The position numbers and the translations under genes are program-made. From an uncultured Clostridium sp. (GTDB lineage: Bacteria; Bacillota; Clostridia; Lachnospirales; Lachnospiraceae), in assembly GCA_900544905.1 (NCBI GenBank), contig UQXF01000001.1, forward strand, positions 1 to 64,000: a DNA stretch of 64,000 nucleotides, given 5' to 3'. Positions 9,191 to 18,078 of the stretch are shown in pieces. Under the pieces are notes generated by a model. That model ran no database searches. It saw only the letters and a program-made list of their open reading frames with translations, and was not told the DNA's origin. How positions within the stretch are numbered: position 1 is the first letter of the stretch; every line of letters begins with the position of its first letter.

Positions 9191-9212
9191 TAAAAAATCT
9201 GACAAAATCAGA
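9191..9212 (-). terminator. Rho-independent terminator of mtaB
   Basis: On the minus strand, TCTGA-TTTTG-TCAGA followed by TTTTTT. The hairpin starts inside the mtaB stop codon, so termination follows translation end directly. The stem is short (5 bp). Confidence 0.6.
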
Positions 9213-10662
9213 CCAGCCTGACCTTTACAATCCTGTTAATCAGGCTGCTGTCTGCAGGGATTGCCACCCTGACATAACGCTTTGTATGCCCGGTAAAATA
9301 TTTTGTTTCACCGTCTCTCTTCTCCCCCGGCATATCCGTTTCCGGCTCCCCGGCAGCTTCCTCTGCCAGCACTGCTTTTTTCAATGCCTCTGTCTGCTTC
9401 CCATCCTCTATTCTCTCTTCCACCAGCACCTCATCCACATATCCGGAAAGCTCCGTTTCATATGCACACTTCTGGCTGCGAGTCAGCTCTAACAGGATGT
9501 CGCTGCGGGTATTCTTTACCTCCTCCGGTATCTGGCAAGGCAGCCTCTCTGCCACTGTGCCGGAACGCACGGAATACTTGAATACATGAATCTCATATAG
9601 GTTTAATTTTTTTAAATTTTCCAGTGTCTTGGAAAATTCCTGTTCCGTTTCTCCGGGAAATCCCACAATTACATCGGTTGTTATGGCAGGCTTCTCAAAA
9701 TAATCCCGTAGCAGCCGGCATTTTTCACTGAACTCTTCTACTGTATATTTGCGGTTCATGCGCTTTAAGGTCTCATTGCAGGCGCTTTGCAGGGATAAAT
9801 GGAAATGCGGGCAAAGCTTATCACTCTTTCCAATCCTGTCCAGAAACTCACTGGTAATAATACGGGGCTCTAAGGAGCCTAAACGGATTCTCTCCACCTC
9901 CGGCAGCTGTTCAATCTCATATATCAAATCTCCAAGACCGGTGACGCTCTCTGTCCGTTCCGGCACCCTGCCCATGGCTTCATCATACTGCACACTGTCC
10001 CCTGCAAAATCAATTCCGTAGGATGATATATGGATTCCCGTCAATACAAATTCCTTTATGCCCTCCATGGCAAGCTTTTTGATTTCCGACAGGATATTCT
10101 CCGGTTTCCGGCTTCTGACCCTGCCTCTTGTGTAAGGAATCAGACAATAGGAGCAGAACTGGTTGCAGCCATCCTGAATTTTAATATATGCCCGCTGGTG
10201 ATTCATAACGGAAGCATCTATGGCTCCCATTTCCTCATACTCCGCTGTCTTTCCGATATCCAGATAATAGTCTGTGGTGTTCTCTTCTGTCTGCATAAAG
10301 TATTCCGTAAGCACACTGACAATGTCCTTTTTCAGATTATTGCCCACCACAATATCCACAAAATCCGCTTCCCGCAGGTTGTCATGCTCCGCATTGACAT
10401 AACAGCCCACCGCAATCACGACCGCATCCGGGTTATGCTTTTTTGCCCTTCTCAACATCTGCCGTGACTTTTTCTGCGCCATATTGGTAACGGAGCAGGT
10501 ATTGACAATATACACATCCGCTGCCTCCTCTGGCTCCACCAGCTCCATGCCTTCCCGCAGCAGCTTTTCCGCCATAGCGTCCGCTTCATACTTATTCACT
10601 TTACAGCCCAGATTGATAATGGCTGCTCTTTTATTTTTTAAAATGCTCTCTCTCTTTTCCAT
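9208..10662 (-). CDS. mtaB: MtaB, tRNA t6A37 methylthiotransferase
   Basis: Radical-SAM methylthiotransferase (484 residues) converting t6A37 to ms2t6A37 in tRNAs reading ANN codons. The N-terminal UPF0004 domain has INLGCKVNKYEAD and further cysteines (NTCSV, GCYVNAEH) for one 4Fe-4S cluster; the radical-SAM motif CNQFCSYC follows, then a C-terminal TRAM region. The TRAM part carries an unusual hydrophilic insert rich in Glu, Lys and Ala before YFTGHTKRYVRVAI. NLGCK favours MtaB over MiaB or RimO. ATG 10662 has only a weak upstream ribosome site, but no other start fits. Confidence 0.93.
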   Translation of the reverse strand: MEKRESILKNKRAAIINLGCKVNKYEADAMAEKLLREGMELVEPEEAADVYIVNTCSVTNMAQKKSRQMLRRAKKHNPDAVVIAVGCYVNAEHDNLREADFVDIVVGNNLKKDIVSVLTEYFMQTEENTTDYYLDIGKTAEYEEMGAIDASVMNHQRAYIKIQDGCNQFCSYCLIPYTRGRVRSRKPENILSEIKKLAMEGIKEFVLTGIHISSYGIDFAGDSVQYDEAMGRVPERTESVTGLGDLIYEIEQLPEVERIRLGSLEPRIITSEFLDRIGKSDKLCPHFHLSLQSACNETLKRMNRKYTVEEFSEKCRLLRDYFEKPAITTDVIVGFPGETEQEFSKTLENLKKLNLYEIHVFKYSVRSGTVAERLPCQIPEEVKNTRSDILLELTRSQKCAYETELSGYVDEVLVEERIEDGKQTEALKKAVLAEEAAGEPETDMPGEKRDGETKYFTGHTKRYVRVAIPADSSLINRIVKVRLV

Positions 10663-10762
10663 ATATACTGCTTTTATCCTTCATATTAATCTTATCCGTA
10701 TTTTTCAACAATTTTACATTTCCCCCTCTTTGTTAATTCATTTTTTTGCCCATTATTTGATA

Positions 10763-10791
10763 TTGACTTTTACCCCTTAAAAAGTTATCAT
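10763..10791 (+). promoter_or_regulatory. Sigma-A promoter of the HPr-like gene
   Basis: TTGACT, a 17-base spacer and TATCAT, ending about 50 bases before the start codon. A small dyad, GCCAATTGGC, lies in the leader around 10804 and could be an operator. Confidence 0.75.
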
Positions 10792-10841
10792 AAGAGCAGA
10801 AATGCCAATTGGCATATAATAGCAGATTAGGAGGAAACATT

Positions 10842-11072
10842 ATGAAATCAGTCAAAATTTCTTTAAATTCCATTGACAAAGTAAAAAGCTTTGTGAATGA
10901 CATTGCCAAGTTTGATGCAGAGTTTGATTTGGTGTCCGGCAGATATGTAATTGACGCCAAATCTATCATGGGAATTTTCAGTCTGGATATTTCACAGCCT
11001 ATCGACCTCAATATCCATGCAGAGGGCGATGACACCGAAATTCTTAAGGCACTTGAGCCATACATCATTTAA
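10842..11072 (+). CDS. HPr/Crh-like protein lacking the active-site histidine
   Basis: Protein of 76 residues with the HPr fold pattern. The regulatory serine region is well kept (AKSIMGIFSLDIS, compare the Ser46 site), but the phosphotransfer motif GLHARPAA is replaced by a stretch with no histidine (SIDKVKSFV). It therefore cannot act as a PTS phosphocarrier. Bacillus Crh likewise lacks His15 but keeps Ser46 and works with CcpA in carbon catabolite control, so a Crh-like role is a reasonable inference. ATG 10842 follows AGGAGG. It is transcribed alone, between a clear promoter and a strong terminator. Confidence 0.8.
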   Translation: MKSVKISLNSIDKVKSFVNDIAKFDAEFDLVSGRYVIDAKSIMGIFSLDISQPIDLNIHAEGDDTEILKALEPYII

Positions 11073-11090
11073 GTCTGTTCTGAATTATGA

Positions 11091-11124
11091 AAAGGAACCG
11101 GAGGAAGCCCAGTTCCTTTTTTTA
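11091..11124 (+). terminator. Rho-independent terminator after the HPr-like gene
   Basis: Stem AAAAGGAAC (11091-11099) with GTTCCTTTT (11112-11120), loop of 12, then a T run. The thiI stop codon at 11127 is just beyond, so the hairpin probably also ends the convergent thiI transcript. Confidence 0.85.
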
Positions 11125-11126
11125 TT

Positions 11127-12323
11127 TTAATTGGTCAGGTCCTCCACCCGTGCTTCCACAACCTCCACCGTGTCCAGAGCTTTTTCCATCAAATCATCTA
11201 TCACGTCTGCCAGCTTTAACTCTGAGCGTTTTATAATTTCCAGAACCGGCTTTGTCACCGGATGCTTTGCCACAAAGATGGTACAGCAGTCCTCAAAAGG
11301 AAGAATGGATGTCTCATAGGTGTCAATTTCCTCTGAAATGTCTATAATCTCCTGTTTGTCCATTCCAATGCAGGGACGGAATACCGGCATGGTACAGACC
11401 TCATTTGTACATGCCAGGCTATGCATGGTCTGGCTTGCCACCTGACCGATGCTCTCACCGGTAACCAGCGCCTGACAGCCGTTTTTCTTCGCCAGCTCCT
11501 CCGCAATTTTCATCATATAGCGGCGCATGATAATCGTTAACTCCTCATGCGGGCATTTTTCATATATGGCAAGCTGGATATCCGTAAAATTCACAATGTG
11601 AAGGCGTATCTTTCCCGAATATCCGGATACGATTCTCGCCAAATCAATAACCTTCTGCTTTGCCCGCTCAGAAGTATAGGGCGGCGCATTAAAATACACA
11701 GCCTCCAGCTCCACGCCGCGCTTGGAAATCATATAGCCTGCCACCGGGGAATCAATTCCGCCGGAAAGCAGCAGCATCGCCTTTCCGTTTGTACCCACCG
11801 GAAGTCCACCGGCACCCTTGATTGTCCGGGAATACAGGTAAACCTGGTCCCGGATTTCAATATTTAACAAAACATCCGGTTTATGCACATCCACTGACAG
11901 ATTCGGGCAGCTCTCCAGTATGAAATGTCCGATTTCGCCATTCAGCTCCATCGACTTCATAGGAAAAGCCTTGTTGGCTCTTCTGGCATTTACCTTAAAT
12001 GTAAGCCTGCTGTCGCCATAGCACTCCTTCATGTAAGCAATGGCTTTCTCCTTTATCGCCTCAAACTCCATACGCTCTTCCACTACAATGGGACAGATTC
12101 CCACAATTCCAAATACCTTTTGCAGCTCCTTGATTAAATCCTCATAATCATAACCGGAATCTGCCTGTAAAAATATTCTTCCGTACTCCCTCCGTATGGA
12201 AAATTCTCCCAGATGCTCCACATGCTCCCTTATCTGCCTGCAGAGAACATCCTCAAATACATACCGGTTCTTTCCCTTTGTTCCTATCTCCGCATATTTT
12301 ATCAAAAATGTCTTATATTCCAT
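11127..12323 (-). CDS. thiI: ThiI, tRNA 4-thiouridine synthetase
   Basis: Product of 398 residues: N-terminal ferredoxin-like and THUMP RNA-binding domains (about 1-165), then a PP-loop ATPase domain with SGGIDSPVAGYM. It adenylates tRNA U8 for sulfur insertion. There is no C-terminal rhodanese domain, as in Bacillus, where a dedicated cysteine desulfurase hands sulfur directly to ThiI; such a gene lies immediately upstream. ATG 12323 was chosen because AAGGAG lies nine bases before it; the ATG at 12341 actually contains that ribosome site. Confidence 0.95.
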   Translation of the reverse strand: MEYKTFLIKYAEIGTKGKNRYVFEDVLCRQIREHVEHLGEFSIRREYGRIFLQADSGYDYEDLIKELQKVFGIVGICPIVVEERMEFEAIKEKAIAYMKECYGDSRLTFKVNARRANKAFPMKSMELNGEIGHFILESCPNLSVDVHKPDVLLNIEIRDQVYLYSRTIKGAGGLPVGTNGKAMLLLSGGIDSPVAGYMISKRGVELEAVYFNAPPYTSERAKQKVIDLARIVSGYSGKIRLHIVNFTDIQLAIYEKCPHEELTIIMRRYMMKIAEELAKKNGCQALVTGESIGQVASQTMHSLACTNEVCTMPVFRPCIGMDKQEIIDISEEIDTYETSILPFEDCCTIFVAKHPVTKPVLEIIKRSELKLADVIDDLMEKALDTVEVVEARVEDLTN

Positions 12324-12380
12324 CAATCCATTCTCCTTCATTTATCGCCCCTGCACCCGGCAGGGCTGTGGCTCTCACCA

Positions 12381-13535
12381 CTATTTTCTTGTAAACCGGC
12401 GAAGCACCGGCAGTAATTCCTTTAACACCTGTACTGTGTATTCTGCCTCCTCCACCGTATTATACTCACTAAAGCTGAAGCGCAGGGTAGACTCCAGTAA
12501 ATCCTTGTCCAAAGCTATGGCTTTCAGCACACCGCTGACAGCCGGATGGTTCGAGGAGCATGCAGAGCCCGCAGAGACATAAATCCCCTTTTCCTCCAGT
12601 GCGTGGAGCAGCACCTCGCTGCGGACACCCCGGAAGCTTAAGCTGGCAATATGGGGTGCCTCTCCCGAATTGTCCGTCACTCCGTCAATGGAAACTGCCC
12701 CTGTAAGCAATGCATGTTTCACCGCATTCATTTTCTCCCTGTTCTCCTCCAGGCGGCTATACATTATCTCGGCTGCCTTGCCGATTCCCGCAATTGCCGC
12801 CGTATTTTCCGTACCGGAGCGCATGCCCTTCTCCTGGCCGCCGCCATAGAGAACCGGCTTAAGCTTCACACTGCTGTCCGCAAACAGGGCTCCGCTTCCC
12901 TTTGGCCCGTGAATCTTATGTCCGCTGATGGAAAGTAAATCCACGCCAATCCGCTTCGGATAAAGAAGCTGTTTTCCAAACGCCTGTACCGCATCCACAT
13001 GAAACAGGATATTCTTTTGCTTTTCTCGATTATACGCTTTTATAACAGCACTGATTTCCTCAATAGGCTCGATTACCCCTATCTCATTATTCACTGCCAT
13101 GACAGACACCAGAATCGTATCCTCACACAACTCCTGCCGCAAATGCTCCAAATCAACCTTTCCCTTATTATCCACTCTTAAAAAGCTGACCCGGAAGCCC
13201 ATATCCTGTAAGAACAATACCGGATTATAGACAGAGGCATGTTCAATACCGGTGGTAATGATATGGTTTCCCGCCCGCTTATTGGCAAGCGCCGCTCCAA
13301 TCAGAGCCAGATTGTTGGATTCCGTACCTCCGGATGTAAAAATAACCTCCTTCGGTTCACATTTCAGCTGCTTACTGATGGCATTTCTGGCATAGCGGAT
13401 ATATTTTTCTGCTTCCACACCCTTTAAATGCATGGAAGAAGGATTTCCATACTCCTTATCTATGGTCTCCAGCATAATTTCCCTTACCTCGGGAATTATC
13501 TTTGTTGTTGCTGCATTGTCAAAATATACTTCCAT
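12381..13535 (-). CDS. Cysteine desulfurase (NifS/IscS type, ThiI partner)
   Basis: PLP-dependent class V aminotransferase-fold enzyme of 384 residues releasing sulfur from cysteine as a persulfide. Visible are the FTSGGTESNNLAL segment, the PLP lysine in SGHKIHGPKG and the catalytic cysteine in SAGSACSS. The position next to thiI parallels Bacillus nifZ-thiI and suggests that it supplies 4-thiouridine synthesis; a second role in Fe-S assembly cannot be excluded. ATG 13535 has GGAG six bases upstream; an ATG 12 bases earlier abuts its ribosome site. Confidence 0.93.
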   Translation of the reverse strand: MEVYFDNAATTKIIPEVREIMLETIDKEYGNPSSMHLKGVEAEKYIRYARNAISKQLKCEPKEVIFTSGGTESNNLALIGAALANKRAGNHIITTGIEHASVYNPVLFLQDMGFRVSFLRVDNKGKVDLEHLRQELCEDTILVSVMAVNNEIGVIEPIEEISAVIKAYNREKQKNILFHVDAVQAFGKQLLYPKRIGVDLLSISGHKIHGPKGSGALFADSSVKLKPVLYGGGQEKGMRSGTENTAAIAGIGKAAEIMYSRLEENREKMNAVKHALLTGAVSIDGVTDNSGEAPHIASLSFRGVRSEVLLHALEEKGIYVSAGSACSSNHPAVSGVLKAIALDKDLLESTLRFSFSEYNTVEEAEYTVQVLKELLPVLRRFTRK

Positions 13536-13551
13536 TGCTGTCTCCATCCTT

Positions 13552-14331
13552 CTATATATCTGTTCCTTCCGGTCTCTCTGCCGGCTTGTCCTCCTCTATC
13601 TGAAACATCAGAAGGGATAATACTGTCATTCCAGCGGTTTCCGTCCTTAATATACGATGTCCTAGGGATATTGTCCTGCCTCCGGCTGCCTGAATCATCT
13701 CCACCTCCGAGGGCTCAAAGCCGCCCTCCGGACCGATAAAAACAGCAACGGAAGCCTTGCCAACAGCATCCTCTATCACCTTTCTCGAATGAGCCATGCC
13801 CTCTGCCTGCTCATAGGGTACAATCACATATTCCATATTCCGGGCATATGCAGCAGCTTCCTTCATGCTCATAACCGGCATAACCTCCGGTATTTTCCCA
13901 CGCCTGGACTGTTTGGCAGCGCTCAGGGCAATACTGTTTAACCGGGCGGTCTTTTTTTCCGCCTTTCTGGCATCCAGCTTAACAATACTCCGCTTCATCA
14001 TGACGGGAACAATCCTTGCCGCTCCCAGCTCCACCGCCTTCTGGACGATGGTTTCCAGCTTATCCCCCTTGGGATAGCCCTGAAAGAGCGTAATTTCCAC
14101 CGGCAGCTCCCTCGTATTTGCGAAAATATCCGTCACCTTAACCTCCACGGCTTCCTCTTTTTCATTATAGCCCGTTATCTGGCAGAGATATTCCTTATCG
14201 CTTTCATCACACAGCAAAAGCTCCTCTCCGGGCTTCATCCGCAGTACATTGCGGATATGCATATAATCTTCCCCGGTAATACGAATCCCATCCCTATTCA
14301 GTTGCTCCGGTTCTACAAAAAAACGATGCAT
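13552..14331 (-). CDS. rsmE: RsmE, 16S rRNA m3U1498 methyltransferase
   Basis: SPOUT-family methyltransferase of 259 residues with the PUA-like N-terminus (MHRFFVEPEQ), the LFQGYPKGDKLE segment and the knot motif FIGPEGGFEPSEVEM ... LGHRILRTETAG. Start ATG 14331 follows the stop of the YfhO-type gene by one base, with GAGG upstream; a longer frame would read through the previous gene. The order prmA, (yfhO), rsmE downstream of dnaJ resembles the Firmicutes dnaJ-prmA-rsmE cluster, with an extra membrane-protein gene inserted. Confidence 0.93.
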   Translation of the reverse strand: MHRFFVEPEQLNRDGIRITGEDYMHIRNVLRMKPGEELLLCDESDKEYLCQITGYNEKEEAVEVKVTDIFANTRELPVEITLFQGYPKGDKLETIVQKAVELGAARIVPVMMKRSIVKLDARKAEKKTARLNSIALSAAKQSRRGKIPEVMPVMSMKEAAAYARNMEYVIVPYEQAEGMAHSRKVIEDAVGKASVAVFIGPEGGFEPSEVEMIQAAGGRTISLGHRILRTETAGMTVLSLLMFQIEEDKPAERPEGTDI

Positions 14332-14332
14332 A

Positions 14333-16990
14333 TTAAGCTTCCTCTTCTGATGGTTTCTGTTTTTTCTCCCAGACACAGTACCCCGCAAACAGGAAAATAC
14401 CCACCAGCGCCAGTACGCCGCCTGTTCCGGAATAAGGCGTTGCATAGCGAAATTCCACCTTATGCTCCCCTTCCGTTAAAGGGATTCCGATAAGCGCCCC
14501 ACCAATGTTCTCATACTCTGTCAGCTTACCATCCACATATACCTTCCATCCCTTTGCTGCCGGAACGGAAGTCATCATAATTCCGTCTGTACCAGCCTCA
14601 ATGGTACCGGTAATCCGGTTATCCGCATAAGTATCTATGCGGTAACAATTTGCACTCAATATATCATATACCCTGGCGTAATTTTCCTCCTTAAATGCTG
14701 CAATCTGATAGGAAAGTGTATTATAGGATAAATCGTCAGTCACAGCGTTTGTTACAATGGATATGGTTTCACCCTTTTCCACCACTCCGATATGAAATGT
14801 CTCCTGCTGGCTGGCAACGGCATCCTCATAAATCGCTGTATCGCCAACCACAACCGTGGAATAGACATCTTCCGCACTCTTCAAAAATACATAATAATCC
14901 GTCACGCCGTCAGCTTCAAAGCTTGCGGTAACCACATCTGCAGAATACATTTTTTCATAAAAATAATGATAATTCTGCTGTTTGGTATCAAACTCCACCA
15001 CCGTGACCGGATTCGTCTCTTCCTGCACATGCACCTCTCCCTCTTCGTGGTCATGTGTCAGCTCCTCCTCCAGTCTCTCACCTCCCAGCAGGGAAGTGCA
15101 GGTAAGCTCCGGTGTTACCGTCTCAAATATTCCCTCTTCTCCTGTTGCACACCGGACAAAATTATTCTGAGCCTCAAATGGAGAAAGCTGGTCTAAATCC
15201 CAACCGGTCACCTCTTTATTTACCATATAACCCAGTCCTGCCAGACGTTTCATTTCATACAGGCTGTAGCCTTTGTTTTCTCCCTTTTTTTCCACATCAC
15301 TGAATGCCACTGCATCCTGGCTCATACCATAACGGATATTGCATACTGTATTTAAAAGCGGTGAGCCCCCAAAATATTCATAATACTGGTCCGATACCTT
15401 CATGCCAAGCTTCCGGTACATATCCTGCAGGGCAGTATCTGCTGCTACAAGCTGTGCAGAGGCAGAAGGCTGGTTCAGTACCATACCATAGTTCACCGTG
15501 GTCTGCGTATTTGCAAGCCTCTCTCCCTTTTCAGGCTCCACAGTTCCCGCCAGTACCTCGCTTTGTCCATTATAATAGCTGGATTCCACCGGATACATGT
15601 TGTGGGCATCCATCTGCATATAGGCATTCACTGCAAGCTCTCCGATACAGAACACGGAAAATACAATCAGCATGTTATGATATTTGATACTTTTCCTGCA
15701 ATAAAACACCAAAAGCAGCAAAATGAAAAAATACAATAAAAAGGTTGCCAGATAGACATAAAAGTCCAGATAGACCTGGATTCGGAAAAAGGCATACAGC
15801 ATTCCGGCTATTCCCACCGCCAGCACCACCAGCACATTCCATATTTTCAGCTTCTGTAAATCCGCCAACACCGTCATTGCCATATAAACCATTAAAAAGG
15901 ATAGCAAAAAGGCAATGTCAGCATGATTTACGCTCATACCGATATACCCATGCCAGAGAAGACTGCCTGCACCACTGGTTAAGCCTGCAATCAGCAGTAT
16001 TAATAACAGAATGCATATTCCCTTCTGCCGCTTCCCTGCCGGAATAAAAACATACAGCAAAGCCACTGCCACAGCTGCCACGGAAATATAGAGCATGGGC
16101 TGTCCCGACTGTGCAAAATTAAGGGAATCACATACAAACAACCGCTGGATAAAATCTGTCCCGGATACCAGCAGGCTCTTCACAAAGGCGGCGGCGCTTT
16201 CCTCCCCGTATGCCATACCGCTTCCCATTGCGGCACATGGTAAAATTACTGCCATTCCCGTCAACAGGGCTGCCAGAACACAGTATACAAACCGCCAGAT
16301 ATTCTTTTTGTCCGCCCTTGTCTGCGTATCAAACTGCAGGATATACCACAAAACCAGAAAAACCAAAACTGGTACAGCCAGTCTGAAATTGCACAGCAGC
16401 ATAGCTGCAAGGCACGCATAAAAGCGTTTGAAGCCTCTGCCCTCTGCCATTTTTTCCTCCAGCAGCAACGCCAGCGGGAATAAAATCAAAATATCTCCCC
16501 AGCTGACATTGGACAGCGACTGAATCACGGCATTGCCGAAGAAGAAGCATGCCGCCAGCACCAGACTCATAAACCTTTTGTGCTTCTCAATGCGGTTGTG
16601 CTTTGTATGCATAAAGAAACCGGTCATGGTCACTGCCGCAAGGGACCATTTCAGCACCATAATAAACTGCAGCATATTTGCAATGCCGCTCCTTGGAATC
16701 ACCAGAACCAAAAGCGTAAAGGGTGATATCAGGTATTGAAACAGATTAACCAGATAATCCGTTCCCATACCGGCATTCCAGCTGAAAAACAGCGAGCCTC
16801 CCTGATGCACCTTATCCCACAGCTCCACGTACAGTCCGTAATACACCGTGCCAGCCTCACCTGATAAAATACTGCCATTACCGGTAAGCCATGAATCCCT
16901 CACAATGGAATGAATGACAACCAATATCCATGGCAGTAAAAATGCAATTATATAGTTCCAGTTCTTTTTCAAAAGCTCTTTTATTTTCAT
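14333..16990 (-). CDS. YfhO-family multispanning membrane protein (probable GT-C glycosyltransferase)
   Basis: Protein of 885 residues with about a dozen hydrophobic segments in the first 480 residues, a large extracytoplasmic domain (about 500-840) and a final membrane segment near the C-terminus. It fits the bacterial YfhO family (WNAGMGTDYLVNLFQYLISPF near the start). In Bacillus and Listeria, YfhO-type proteins transfer sugars from undecaprenyl phosphate to lipoteichoic acid. The acceptor here is unknown. An odd His/Glu-rich stretch (ELTHDHEEGEVHVQEE) lies in the external domain. ATG 16990 is preceded by AAGGGA. No CsbB- or GtcA-like partner is next to it. Confidence 0.85.
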   Translation of the reverse strand: MKIKELLKKNWNYIIAFLLPWILVVIHSIVRDSWLTGNGSILSGEAGTVYYGLYVELWDKVHQGGSLFFSWNAGMGTDYLVNLFQYLISPFTLLVLVIPRSGIANMLQFIMVLKWSLAAVTMTGFFMHTKHNRIEKHKRFMSLVLAACFFFGNAVIQSLSNVSWGDILILFPLALLLEEKMAEGRGFKRFYACLAAMLLCNFRLAVPVLVFLVLWYILQFDTQTRADKKNIWRFVYCVLAALLTGMAVILPCAAMGSGMAYGEESAAAFVKSLLVSGTDFIQRLFVCDSLNFAQSGQPMLYISVAAVAVALLYVFIPAGKRQKGICILLLILLIAGLTSGAGSLLWHGYIGMSVNHADIAFLLSFLMVYMAMTVLADLQKLKIWNVLVVLAVGIAGMLYAFFRIQVYLDFYVYLATFLLYFFILLLLVFYCRKSIKYHNMLIVFSVFCIGELAVNAYMQMDAHNMYPVESSYYNGQSEVLAGTVEPEKGERLANTQTTVNYGMVLNQPSASAQLVAADTALQDMYRKLGMKVSDQYYEYFGGSPLLNTVCNIRYGMSQDAVAFSDVEKKGENKGYSLYEMKRLAGLGYMVNKEVTGWDLDQLSPFEAQNNFVRCATGEEGIFETVTPELTCTSLLGGERLEEELTHDHEEGEVHVQEETNPVTVVEFDTKQQNYHYFYEKMYSADVVTASFEADGVTDYYVFLKSAEDVYSTVVVGDTAIYEDAVASQQETFHIGVVEKGETISIVTNAVTDDLSYNTLSYQIAAFKEENYARVYDILSANCYRIDTYADNRITGTIEAGTDGIMMTSVPAAKGWKVYVDGKLTEYENIGGALIGIPLTEGEHKVEFRYATPYSGTGGVLALVGIFLFAGYCVWEKKQKPSEEEA

Positions 16991-17007
16991 TTCTTCCCTT
17001 TCTCCGA

Positions 17008-17967
17008 TTATCTTGCCACAATAGACACCCATTCTCCCATATGCTGTACATCCTCAATTTCAAACCCGTTTTCAAGCAGGGCAGACTTTACCGCTTCTTC
17101 CTTTGTATTAATAATTCCCGATGTGATAAACACTCCGTTTTCCTTCATAAACGGTCTGATTACCGCTGATAACGGAATTATAACATCTGCCAGAATATTT
17201 GCAACCACAATATCATACTGTCCAATTTCTGCAATGTTCCCGGCAAATTCTCTATCTCCAATCACATCTCCCTTTACAACGGTGTAACTTAACTCCGGTA
17301 TCCGGTTAAGCTTTAAGTTGTCCTTACTTGCTTTCACCGCCAGCTCATCAATGTCAATGCCAAAAACCCTTCTGGCTCCAAGCTTCATTGCAATAATACT
17401 TAAGATTCCGCTGCCGCACCCGGCGTCTAACACCTCCGTTGTACCGTCAGAGCGGATATATTTTTTAAGATTGGATATACAAAGCTTTGTGGTTTCATGG
17501 GAGCCCGTTCCGAAGGAGGTTCCCGGGTCAATATACACCACAATATCCTCTTCCCCTGCGTCTGTCTCCTCTATCCACGTAGGCTGGATTAAGATATTTT
17601 CCTCCAGCCGGAAGGGATGAAAAAATTCTTTCCAGTTATTAATCCAGTCCTTATCCTCCGTCTCTCCGATGGACAGCCTGCACGAGCCCACATCCATATA
17701 AGACGACATTTCTTTGAGCTGTCCTGTGATATAACGGCATAATTCCTGTACATCCATTGTGTCATCCACATAACAGGAGATACGGGCTGTACCGTCATCC
17801 GGCGGCAGTTCCGGCAGAATATCAATATACATCGCCTGCTTATCCGCTTCTGACAGAGGAATATTATCCTCCACCTCAATTCCCTCCACGCCATATTCAC
17901 CTAACAGAAAGCTCAACATATCCGTTGCCTCTGTTGTTGTCTCAACTGTAATCTTTGTCCATTTCAT
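17008..17967 (-). CDS. prmA: PrmA, ribosomal protein L11 methyltransferase
   Basis: SAM-dependent enzyme of 319 residues that trimethylates ribosomal protein L11. The L11-recognition N-terminal domain (1-about 120) is followed by the catalytic fold with PGTSFGTGSHETT, motif I LDAGCGSGILSI and FGIDIDELAV. ATG 17967 is used. It follows dnaJ in the common Firmicutes order but is separated from it by a terminator hairpin at 18021-18065, so it may depend on readthrough or on an unseen promoter. Confidence 0.95.
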   Translation of the reverse strand: MKWTKITVETTTEATDMLSFLLGEYGVEGIEVEDNIPLSEADKQAMYIDILPELPPDDGTARISCYVDDTMDVQELCRYITGQLKEMSSYMDVGSCRLSIGETEDKDWINNWKEFFHPFRLEENILIQPTWIEETDAGEEDIVVYIDPGTSFGTGSHETTKLCISNLKKYIRSDGTTEVLDAGCGSGILSIIAMKLGARRVFGIDIDELAVKASKDNLKLNRIPELSYTVVKGDVIGDREFAGNIAEIGQYDIVVANILADVIIPLSAVIRPFMKENGVFITSGIINTKEEAVKSALLENGFEIEDVQHMGEWVSIVAR

Positions 17968-18020
17968 GATTCCAATTATTCCTTTTCTTTTCCTGCATTT
18001 TAAACAAAAGAATTATAGCA

Positions 18021-18065
18021 CAAAAAGGCATCCCATGCAATTTTATTACCTGCTGCAGGGATGCC
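18021..18065 (-). terminator. Rho-independent terminator after dnaJ
   Basis: On the minus strand, stem GGCATCCC (18065-18058) with GGGATGCC (18034-18027), then TTTTT. The loop is long (23 bases) and contains a small inner TGCA dyad. It probably reduces rather than abolishes transcription into prmA. Confidence 0.7.
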
Positions 18066-18078
18066 ATTTGCACATTTT

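Noticed and set aside
9198..9216. Similarity of AATCAGACC here to the ends of the foldback element
   Set aside because: Only nine bases are shared and they belong to the mtaB stop and terminator; no inverted arm follows.
10733..11068. Minus-strand frame opposite the HPr-like gene
   Set aside because: The plus-strand gene has promoter, ribosome site, conserved HPr pattern and terminator; the minus frame has none.
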